Positions 35,657 to 47,600 of a stretch of DNA of 64,000 nt are shown here, in pieces. Within the stretch, counting starts at the first letter, position 1. Each line of letters starts with the position of its first letter. The stretch covers positions 6,262,001-6,326,000 of the forward strand of contig JAWQUS010000022.1 of assembly GCA_036365455.1 (NCBI GenBank), given 5' to 3'. A program made the position numbers and the translations under genes. The DNA is from Macrosoma leucophasiata. Its lineage: Eukaryota > Arthropoda > Insecta > Lepidoptera > Hedylidae. The notes beneath the pieces were generated by a model, which was not told where the DNA came from, did no database searches, and was given only the letters and a program-made list of their open reading frames with translations.

Positions 35657-38600
35657 ATGAAAGAAATGGTGGATCAGGGAGGATCAGAGGTTGCGAATTT
35701 CTACGAAGGTTCAGTTGTGTTCGTGACTGGTGGATCTGGTTTCATAGGGAAACAACTTATTGAGAAGCTAATCAGGTCTTCTGAAATGATTTCATCTTAA
35801 ATTAATATCATCATCAGCCGAAAGATGTCCGATGCTTAAGAAAACCTTCCCCAAAGACGACCACAATAGTGTTGTGCGTCATGAGGGGAGAGTATAATAA
35901 CAATAATGGCAACCCATTATACGTCCCACTGCTGAGCACGAATCTCTTCCCTTTTTGGGGGGAGGTCTGGAGCTTACTCCATTACGCTGCTCCAATGCGG
36001 ATTGGTGGAGGTGGGTGGGTTAGTGGCCGCTATCGGATGTTTTCAAACCGCCCATAAGGCCTCCGACAAGGTTTAACGACTGCTATCTATCGATAGCAAC
36101 CGGGACCGACGGCTTAACGTGCCCTCCGAAGGTGGTCAGCATAGACATAAAGGCCCTCTGTCTATGCTGTCGTAAATCTACGAACAATGAGTTGATGCAT
36201 TGAAAGTATCCTGGTGTAAAGATATAAGTAGGACTTCATTAAAAATTTTCCGGGCCGAATTTCGCCGATGTTTTAAAAACGATTGAATATACCTGATTGT
36301 ATTCATGGATAGACTACAAAAAGTTGAATAAAGGAGATGTTGCAAAAATGTATGGACCTCCGGCCATGTATTGTACACAATATCATTAAACAGGCAAAAT
36401 CAATATAAAAACGTTTTTTTACTGCATATTTTCACTTATTTAGCTTTGTTTGCAGTTACAAAACATAATTTGCAGTTAGAATTGCAACTCAAAACTAACA
36501 TGGCGAATATGCCGGGCGATGTCATTTTGACATTTTCATTTTTTAAATTGTATTTTGATTATAGAACTTGGAGAAAAAATTAATATTTTCTAAATACTAT
36601 CAAAATCGATTGATCCCAAGTGTCGGCTGTATCGCCGCCATGTTTTACATAGTTGAAAATGATAAAATCGTTATAATTAAATGTGGTTGTAACTCTAAAA
36701 TATATTCTTGAATAAATTAATTGTATTTTTTTTGGATTCTTCTTTAATTTACCCATTTTTTGAGGACATGTACGAAACAGAGCCGAGCTCGCAACATCTC
36801 CTTTAGATTTATTTATATTACCTACTTCAATACAGAAAACTTAATACTTACGTACACTTGCCTACTTATAAAAATATTGACGTCGTTAGGTTAGTTTCAA
36901 TCCCAGAATGAGGGATAAGTACTACTGGGACGTTTTTTTCATTGAAAAATCTTTGTTTAACATTTTCCTTCAGGTCTTGCAGAGTGACCAAATTATACAT
37001 GATGTTGAGGCCAAAGAAAGGCAAATCTATGGATGAGAGGCTCCAAAATATCCTTCAAGAGCCAGTGAGTATATATTTTTATGTCGTGGCTGAAGAACCT
37101 ACAATTCACTGGTAAGTGATGATTGGATCCTTTCAGTGCCGGATTAGCCATATAGCAGGAGTAGCAAATGCTACGGGCCCCGCGCCATTGGGGGCCCCGT
37201 GCCTGTGCCCAAAAAAAAACACAAATATTTAATACACCTTAGCTATTCTCAAAGGGAGCGTTGACCACTAATTATATAGGTACCTATATTATTATGTTGC
37301 AAGTTGGCAATACCACAATACTTACAGGGGGAATCCCCTAAATTTGTTTTCGATTCCTTTTCGTAAATGTTGTTTTATTTACATCCTAAATTTCAGTCGG
37401 CAATGGTCACCCCCATGGTCACATTTGCTACGGGCCCCGCACCGGCTTTATCCGGCACTGGAACCTTTATGCCTACATCTACACAAAAATCGGAATTCAA
37501 TTTGCAGATGTGTTGCTGCCACTGAGGCCCAATTTCTTCGTCTGTGGTAGTTATTACGGGGCCATATATTACCATCTAACCGGCACATGATAGTGAAAAC
37601 TGAATACTACCATTTAGCGGATGTTAGTTCATTTATTTATTAACTAGATGTGCCCGCAACTTTGTTTGCGTGGAATAGTGGCTTTGGGACTTTAGGCAGC
37701 GCTTTTGGATATACATTTTGTTTAATTTTGGATCAAACACTTGGGTAGCTAAAAAAACTATTTTGCAGTAATAGTTCTCTGTACACGATAATAGCCGTAT
37801 GGCCATCGGAAATAAAAGCAGACAGGCTGCTAGGATTGCGAAAAATTGCTAATTATGTGTTTAAACACGCATCCATCCTATGCTGAACCGTATTTTCGAA
37901 AAGGCCATTTTAAACTTCTATGCATAATATTTCTTTATAGAAAATTATTATAAACTTTTGTAAAGTACAGATAAAAGATAGATCTATGCATAATATTAGC
38001 ACTCCGATAGAGCCGGCAGAAGAGAAAAAAATAATATTAACGTTGTCCATTTTACCCACTAATGCCACCAACACCACCACCATCATCATCACCACCACCA
38101 CCATCATCATCACCACCACCACCACCATCATCATCACCACCACCACCACCATCATCATCACCACCACCACCACTGTCATCACTACCACCTCCACCACCGC
38201 CACCACTACAATCGCCACCTACGCCATCAACGCTATCACCATCACCAAACACCTACCCCACCAACTCCACCACGGATACAAACGCCACCAAAACCACCAC
38301 CACCAACACGACCAACATCACCAACGCCACCAATGCCTCCATCGCCAGTAAAACCACCGCCAGCACCACTAACACCACCACCAGAGTCACTAACAACACC
38401 TATGCCACCAATGACATCAACACCACCACCACCACCACCACCATCATCATAATTCCATCTGAAAGACGTCCATCCGTCTCCGCTGGACAAAGCCTTTCCC
38501 GAAGATGCTCCTAAAAGTGTTGTGCGTCATAAGGAAAGAATACGCCATAATTGCCACGCTTGACATGCTGAATGGTGATCATAGCGGCGATTGTTTTATA

Positions 38601-41600
38601 CCGGGACGCTGCTATGTGGTATGTTTAATGTTACTAACAGATAAAAAACCGGTCAAGTGCGAGTCAAACTCGTGCAAGAAGGGTTCCGTACAAAAAATGG
38701 CATTAAAATTTCGTTTGTTGGAATTGGTAATATACACGTACAACATGAGACCTAAAAATTCTGTGAAAATTTTAAGTGTGTACTTGCTACCGTTATTGAT
38801 ATCGAGCAAAAAATATACGTTTATTGTATGCCCCCTTGGACCCCTCAATATTTTCATTTTCTTATTTTTAGTATTTAATTTTGTCGCTATAGCGGTAACA
38901 GAAATACATAATTTGTGAAAATTTTAGCTTTCTAGCTATCACTGTTTATGAGATACAGCCTGGTGACAGACAGACGGATGGACGGACAGACAGGCAGATA
39001 GCGGAGGATGAGTAATAGGGTCCGTTTTTACCTTTTAGATACGGAACCCTAAAAAAGATAGAAGATAGATTCAGAATAGTTTTAAAATATTCGATATGAT
39101 TCTTTAAACTGTCGTTCCTTTTTTATTTTTGATCCGATTGACATGATACAAACTGAAAACATGAAAACTGAAAATCGGATAAGCCATTTCTGAAATAAAC
39201 GTGCACATACACACAGACAAACAGACATTTTTCCGGAATAAAAAGAATCCAGTGTTGTGCGCCAAAGGTTAAAGTATAAGTGTACCAAGTTTCATCGTAA
39301 TCGGACCGGTAGATTTTGTGTGATGCTTGAACAAACAGACAGACAGACAGACAAAAAATTTTCTAATCACATATTTGTGTTTTGTATCGATCTAGTAACA
39401 TCCCCTGGTATTTATTTTTTCAATATTTTCAATGTACAGAATTTACACTTATACGGTTTTATTAGTATAGATAATATAATATAATAATAATGGCAACCCA
39501 TTATACGTCCCACTGCTGGACACGAGTCTCTCCCCTTTTTGGGGGGGGGGGAGGCCTGGAGCTTACTGCACCACACAGCTCCAATGCGGATTGGTGGAGA
39601 TACGGGTTAGTGGCCAACCCGCTGTCGGATGTTTTCAAACCGCCCGTAAGGCGTCCGACAAGGTTTAACGACTACTATCCATAGATAGCAACCGGGACCG
39701 ACGGCTTAGTGGCTTAACGTGCCCTCCCAAGCACGGAAACGCGCATTTTAATTTGCCACTAGCGGTCACATCACACAACCGACCGCGCCCGTATAGCTTA
39801 ACCGAGTAGATCGCTTACGATCCACACCAGCCACGGGGCCATGCGCGCTTTCATTTATTTATTAAGGTTAGGTAATGTCTGTGTCTTCGAAGCAGTGGCA
39901 CACCGCGGACACTCCGCCAAAATTCCATACAAACGCTTAGTTTGGTCTCTATGACACAGAGATCAATCAGTGAGGTGTATTTACACGTGCACCTGTGTGC
40001 TTAGCACGTAGAAAATCGTCGCCCATAAGAGGGGACGAGGTTGGGTGATGCGGGGAATTCGGGCGGATCGTCGAAGTGTCCATTCTATATATGTAGTATT
40101 ATTAAATATTCTCTGGCAGTGATGCAGCTATGGGGGAGCGGCGGGGCCGGCCCACACCAGGGTGCCACAAGCTTGGTCGCCTGACTAACAATGTCGCAAA
40201 AAAGACATTAAGGAGTTTTATGTCATTTTTAAGCACTAGCACACCGCGGACACTCCGCCAAAATTCCATACAAACGCTTAATTTGGTTTCTATCCATCAG
40301 TGACGTGTATTTACACGCGCACCTGTGTGCGTAGCACGTACAAAATACCAACCGTCGCCCATGAGAGAGGAAAGGGTTGTGTATGTATGCAAATCGGGCG
40401 GGACGTCGAAGTGTCCATTCTATACGTAGTATTATTACATATTCTTTGGCACTAGTGAGCTCCCGATCGTCGAAATTCGACCGCAATACTTAACCATAAA
40501 ATAATAATATAACTGAGTTTGAATTCTATAACGAACCTCTATGGTAAAACCGTTTTACCACAGGCTGGTACACAGCACAAACATGTACCTAATTATGTTT
40601 AATAATAATAATAATGGCAACCCATTATACGTCCCACTGCTGGGCACGAGTCTCTCCCCTTTTTGGGGGGAGGCCTGGAGCTTACTCCACCACGCTGCTC
40701 CAATGCGGATTGGTGGAGGTGGGTGTGGGTTAGTGGCCAACCCGCTGTCGGATGTTTTCAAACCGCCCATAAGGCCTCCGACAAGGTTTAACGACTGCTA
40801 TCTATCGATAGCAACCGGGACCGACGGCTTAACGTGCCCTCCGAAGCACGGGAACGCGCATTTAATTTGCCACTAGCGGTCACCCATCACACTACCCGAC
40901 CGCGCCCGTAGTGCTTAACCGAGCAGATCGCTTACGATCTACACCAGCCGCTGGGCCATGCGCGCTTCGAAATTATGTTTAATTTTGATAATTTAACAAT
41001 GTTATCGTAATTTCCTGTGTTCAATGCATGGTAGTGTGAGTCATGTTATTATTGCTTTTATAAGCATTATTTTTGAAAAATGTTACCGTTATACACTTCT
41101 ACTACATAATATCCCTACTATAATATTATAATTGCGAAAGTAACTCTGTCTGTTTGTCTGTTACCTTTTCAAGTCCAAACGACAGAAACAATTTTAATGA
41201 AATTTGGTACAGAGATAGAGCTGACTTTGTGAAAGAACATAGGCTATTTTTCAAACTACATCCACGCAGGCGACGCCGCGTGCAACAGCTGTTAAACTAT
41301 AAGTTTACCATATTTCATACGCCTCCGTACACGTTATTTTCTTAAAAAGGGATCCAAAGTTTTTGCTTCACGCACCCACGGACCGGTGGGGAGCAGCCAT
41401 AGCGTGTATTACCGATGCAAAACAGTCTGTCATTTTTTGCGGCGGAAAATGCGTGCGACACACACGCACACTACAAAAATCGTCTATTACTACGAAACTC
41501 ACACCTTGACTTAAACAAAATACAGAAACAATTTCACGCACACATTTAAACATCCAGGCGACAGGTATAGGCCAATTTGGGCTTGTACTTTGACAGAGGG

Positions 41601-44600
41601 GAAAGCCTGCATATGGCTACTCCCCTCCGGTGTTGCTCTACGGCTTCACGTATTAATATTATGATAAATGTCATTTAATGTCTTTTAATATGTCCCATGA
41701 CCCGCCGGTTACCCAGTGTAATAATACAGTATATTAGCATATACATTCTATTTTTATTTTTTTATTTTACCTCAATGTTGTTGTTCGGTAAAAATAGGTA
41801 TTTTAATTATCGGAACGTATTATTCAGTTATTCAAATTATGTGGAGTTTAACGATAAATGTATAATACAATGTAAATGGCATGGTTTTGCAAATGTATGT
41901 ATATAGATGATAATTAGAATGGCTATTTATTATAAAGAAAAATGGAAAGAAAAATTTGACTTCAGGCGAGACTCGAACTCGTGGCCTACTGGGAATCTAG
42001 TCCAGCCGCTCTTCCAACTGAGCTACCGAAGTCCTGCCCGATTTGTCAAATCTTTCCTTCACATTTATTGCATTGCCTTATGGTGGCAGCAGCGCCATCT
42101 ATTGCCAAACTATACTAGTTATTCAACCGATATAATAGACTTTGCAGTTTATTGAATATCGTAAAGAAGTCGCTTTTACCCTTAATAATTGTTTTATATT
42201 ATTTCGCATTAACTGCTGCCACCATAAGGCAATGCAATAAATGTGAAGGAAAGATTTGACAAATCGGGCAGGACTTCGGTAGCTCAGTTGGAAGAGCGGC
42301 TGGACTAAATTCCCAGTAGGGCGCGAGTTCGAGTCTCGCCTGAAGTCAAATTTTTCTTTCCATTTTTCTTTTAAATAAATATATTTCACAAGCATGTGTT
42401 AATGCGAAATAATATAAAACAATTAGAATAGCTATTATTAGATATAGATAGGTATTTCATTTTTTTTATACTCACAGCCTTACACTAGTTTTTTTTTTGT
42501 TATGGACGTGGCATACAATCACACATGATGTTATAATAATGACACCCACGAAAGACCAAGGTCAAAATGCAGATGCGTTACCACTCCTGAGACCTAAAGT
42601 GTTATGCCTCTGTGCCGGAAATCACAGGGCCGTACATTACCACCTGACACGATAGTGCTGAATACTACCATTTAGCGGCAAGTATATTACTAGTTATAAA
42701 CCTGTGTCGTGGGTGCCGTTGTACACACACAACATATACACAAACACCCAGACCCGAAACAGATATCGGTAGGCCATACAAACATTTGTCCCGGTGCGGG
42801 GATCGAACCCGCAACCCTTCGAATCAAGCGGTCGTCACACACCACTGGACTAATCGGGTCGTCATTATCATCATCACTTCAGTTGAAAGACGTCCACAGC
42901 TGGACAAACCAAAGATACTTACAACAAGCAGTATTAGAATATTTAGAATATGCCATAATAGCCACGATTGACGATCGCTTTTTTTTATGTACGGCAGGTG
43001 GCAAACAAGCATGCAGTTCACATTGATGTTGAGTGATGACTGCAGCCTAATAGACACCCACACAAAGAACAAGGTCAAAATGCAACCGCGTTACCACTCC
43101 GGAGGTCTAAGGTGTTATGCCTCTGTAGAAATTACAGGGCCATACATTACCACCTGACCGGAACACGATAGTGCTGAACACTACCATTTAGCGACAAGTA
43201 TATTAGGTAATACGGTGGTGCCTTCGCCCGCGAGCTCCATCACTGGAGCTCTACCACCAGTTAAAGTGTTGACTGCCGCCTATAGACACCTAAACAAAAA
43301 GCAGAGGTCAAAATGCAGATGCGTTGCCACCCCTGAGTCCTAACTCGTCAATGTATATCTCTGTGGAATTATTACAGGGCCATTGGCGGCAGTTTTATCG
43401 CGGGTTGCTGCTTCCCACCCCACCCCTTGTCAAAAGGTTTGTAGCGACATGCGACACCGTCGACATTTTTCGTAAACTTTCATGCAACTAACATTTCACT
43501 GGTGGTAGAGCTACAGTGACGGAGCTCGCGGGCGTAGGCACCACCGCATTACCTAATATACTTGCCGCTAAATGGTAGTGTTCAGCACTATCGTGTTCCG
43601 GTCAGGTGGTAATGTACGGCCCTGTAATTTCCGGCACAGAGGCATAACACCTTAGGCCTCAGGAGTGGTAACGCATCTGCATTTTTACCTCTGGTCATTG
43701 TGTGGGTGTCTATAGGCTGCAGTCATCACTTAACATCAATGTGAACTGTATGCTTGTTTGCCACTTTTAAAACATAAAAAAAAATAAAAAAAACTACGGA
43801 CTTGAGTCGTTCCCCGTACCCGATCCGTAACGCTAGGCTCGCTAGGCTATACCTGTATACCAGTGTATTTTTATTGTGTTATACTCGTTTCAATAATAAC
43901 ATCATTATTACGTTTAGCCTTGGCTTTAATTTCACATATACAACCCTCAAATAGTAACCTTCTGAACTCTTAATTAGTGAACAGTTAACAGTGATAAATT
44001 TTATTAAGCGACACTACGCACGCCGACTATACACATATATATATAGTACGTCAAATCCGTACTATTGACTTATTGGCAAATTGGAGTGGTAAATAACAAT
44101 TGGTAAAGGTTATATAAAATAAGTGTTATTACAGGTATTCGATAGCTTGCGTAAAGAGCAGCCGAAATTCACTGAACTCATCGTGCCTGTGGATGGTGAT
44201 ATTGAACAATTGAAACTTGGTATCAATGAAAACCATAGACACGTGATCGTTGAAGAGGTAAGCACTAGTAAGCAGTGCAGATAGCACTCTACGAAGTCGG
44301 AACTAGCCGATTGGCTGTTTCCTAAGCTCGACGTGAAATATTTCTTACTAGGTACTGTAAGCTTGCAACGAACAGTCTTAATAAATTTGCCTTGAAGTTT
44401 GCTAATTACATTAAAACCTTACCCTCTTATCCATAAACGTATTTTAGCTAAAGTGCTGCTAATCTCTCCTTTGCCTTTTTATTTATTTATTTATCGACAC
44501 TTTCATGAATACAAAAGTAAATGTTTCATCTCAACCTTTTGGTTGTGAAGAAAACGCAAAAATGTGCTGATCATATTAAAATTAAGATAAGATATGATAA

Positions 44601-47600
44601 GAATACTCTTTATTGTACACATAAAAGGATACATCAACAAAAAACAATAGAAAATGTACAATAGGCGGTCTTATCGCTTAAAGCGATCTCTACCAGACAA
44701 CCTAATTGTAGAGAGATTTAACAACTAAAGAGAAAGGGGTGTACAAATTTAGAAAATAATAATCCTGAACGCAAAACGTCACAATAACATATTTAGAAAT
44801 ACATCCTACATCTGAATAATTTACATAATATACCTACATATACTAAGTAGTAAATATATATATAAATACATAATTATATATAATATACCCAAATATAAAT
44901 AAATATCATATTAAATATAATAATATAAACATAATAAAGAATAGTCTTACCAACGGGTGACCTTATTTAAGGGTCTAAGCTTAGGTAGTAGCTTTTATGA
45001 CGATGCTTGAATGTTGCCAGAGATTGCGACTGACGAATAGTCAGGGGCAAAGAGTTCCACAGCTTGACAGCTTCAACCGTAAAGGAGTTAGCATAGAAGG
45101 AAGAGAAGTGAGAAGGAATCGCGAGACGAAGGTAGTTAGAGGAGCGAAGAAAGAGGGAGTTATTTTGGCTAAGGTAGTGGAACCGATCTCTAAGGTATTG
45201 AGGATAATGCGGGTGAAATAGTAGGCAGTATAAAAGTGAAAGTATGTGTGTATTCCTGCGAAGATTAATAGGAAGCCACTTGAGTTGTTTGCGAAATTGA
45301 GAAATATGATCATATTTGCGTAATCCAAATATGAACCGTATACAAATATTTTGAAGGCGCTCAAGCTTGCCTAGCTGCTCCTGTGTTAGGTCAACATAAC
45401 ATATGTCAGCATAATCAAGAACAGGGAAAAGGATGGAATTGGCAAGCATAATTTTAGTGGCAGTGGGTAAATCATTCTTGAGTCTACGAAGTGAACTGAC
45501 AGCGCCAAACATCTTTCGACTAACCTTACTGATCTGTGGAGTCCATGACATACAGCTATCCATTTTTATTCCCAAATTTCTCACAGTATCACAAAAAATT
45601 AAACTAATGAAAACAAAGAAACTGAACGATAGGTTAACAATAATGTCTTTTTCTATCCTGCATATTTGACAATACAACTGACAAAGACAAAGCATTCTAT
45701 AGCTAAAACGCATCTAATGTACGTTTATGAATAATGGAGTTAGAGTTAAAACAAAGTAAGATCGAAATAAGTCGGCCACAAGAAATGTTGGTTTTGCTCC
45801 TGCTCTTGGATCTGATGCAGGACTGCTAACGGTCATGCTGTCGAGTATAACTGTCCGTCTTGTATATGTTACTAGTGGCACGCCCCGGTTTCGCACGGTT
45901 ACAATGTTACCTACATTACTACTGTCATAATAAAACATAGATTCTGATTTTGAAATATTTTTCATGATCGGTTCAATATTTTTGAAGATTAGCCGTTTCA
46001 AACTTTACCTCTTTATTAGTATGGAAGTATAGATATAGATGTTAAATATTTTGAATCAATTACCAGGTAAACTTCATATTTCACATGGCCTCATCGACAA
46101 ACTTCGAACTACCACTGAAGAGAGCTGCCTTAATCAATGTGAGGGGGACTAGAGAACTGCTTGATTTGGCAAAAGAGTGCAAACATCTCAGGTTAGTACC
46201 AATTTTTAAGGTTTTTAGAGGTTAAATCAACATCTCACTCGAATGAAAAATGTAAAAAAAGTGTTTGTGTGTGTTGTGTGAAGAATTAATGTGGTGTTAG
46301 ACAAGGTGATTTAATTTCTTCTATCCTATTCAATCTGTATATACAGTGTTCAACAATAAATATTGCACATCGGGTTTATGAAAAAGACAATCTGCTAGTA
46401 TCGGCTTCGTAGAGCGTTATCTCTGCATACTGCCTACTAGGGTTGTTGAGGAAGTGATTATGAGGAAGAGGAGGAGGAAGAGGAATTGTGATGCGCCAAT
46501 TTAGAGGATGCGGATGAGGAAGAGGATATTTTTATGAGGAAGAGGATGAGGATGAGGAAGAGGAAGAGGAAGCAGATGACATAATAATAATAGCAACTCT
46601 TGAAACGTCCCACTGCTGGGCACTGGGCACGAGTCTCTCCCCTTCTTGAGGGGAGGTCTGGAGCTTACTCCACCACGCTGCTCCAATGCGGGTTGGTGGA
46701 GTTACTTGCAAGGGTTAGTGGCCAACCCGCTGTCAGATGTTTTCAAACCGCCCATAAAGCCTCCGACAAGGTTTAACGACTGCTATCTGTCGATAGCAAC
46801 TGGGACCGTGGGCGTCCTGCTCTCCGAAGCACGAAAATGCGCATTTTAATTTGCCACTAGTGGTCACCCGTCACACACCCGACCGCACCCGTATCGCTTA
46901 ATTGAGTAGATCGCTTGCGTTCTACACCAGCCGGAAGGCCTTGCGCGCTACAGAAAGATGAGAAGAGGATGATACGAAGATATAAATACTAGCGGACCCA
47001 ACCTAAAATCCGCTGTCCTGTCTCTATCTACTTAACTTAGTATATATATATACAAAAAAAATAATTAAAAGAGCATAAAGTAGTGGTTAGACTTGTGTCT
47101 GAAATCGAGCACTCTCTGGAGCGGGTCTCGGATTGGGGTCGACTTAATTTAATGCAGTTCAACTCCTTGAGGACACAAGTCTGCACGTTCACCGCTAAAA
47201 AAACGCCACGCATACACCACACGCGTAGCACCAGTTCCAGGGCATTCCGATCGCCTTTGGTAAGAGTATCTGTATCCTGGGCGTTGACATATCGAACGAA
47301 GTGCAATTCGGGAGTCACATTGAGTGTAAGACCAAGTTGGCATCCAAAAAGCTAGGGGTGCTTAACAAAGCCAGGCAGTATTCACTTTCACTTCGGGGCA
47401 TCTACTACTTACTACTCATACTCATTTGTGGGCGGGAGCCCCCAAATACTAGCTTGGTCCACTTGACTCCCTACAAAAACGCGCCGTTCGTATTGTTAAC
47501 GATTCAGGACTTACTGACAGGCTCGAACATCTGAGCCTACGCAGAGACATTGGGAGTATGTGCGTGTTGTACCGTCTCTACGATGGTGAGTGCTCTGCTG

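Larger units (their letters stand above)
41936..42371. repeat. palindrome of two tRNA-like units
   Basis: The arms 41936-42092 and 42213-42371 are inverse copies of a ~157-bp unit (outer AAAATGGAAAGAAAAATTTG, inner CAATGCAATAAATGTGAAGG). Each arm holds one tRNA-like sequence. The right unit is further bounded by ~26-bp inverted repeats (ATTATTTCGCATTAA at about 42200, TTAATGCGAAATAAT at about 42398). Confidence 0.8.

Noticed and set aside
37910..38514. Long open frames on both strands (Pro/Ser/Thr-rich or Val/Gly-rich proteins)
   Set aside because: They are an effect of the CCA/ATC trinucleotide tract, are open on both strands and have no domain or conserved start; the tract is intronic.
42274..42347. 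A functional tRNA gene
   Set aside because: The anticodon-stem mismatch, T after the anticodon, an inverse copy with a different loop and a repeated flank all favour a tRNA-derived repeat; kept as tRNA-like only.
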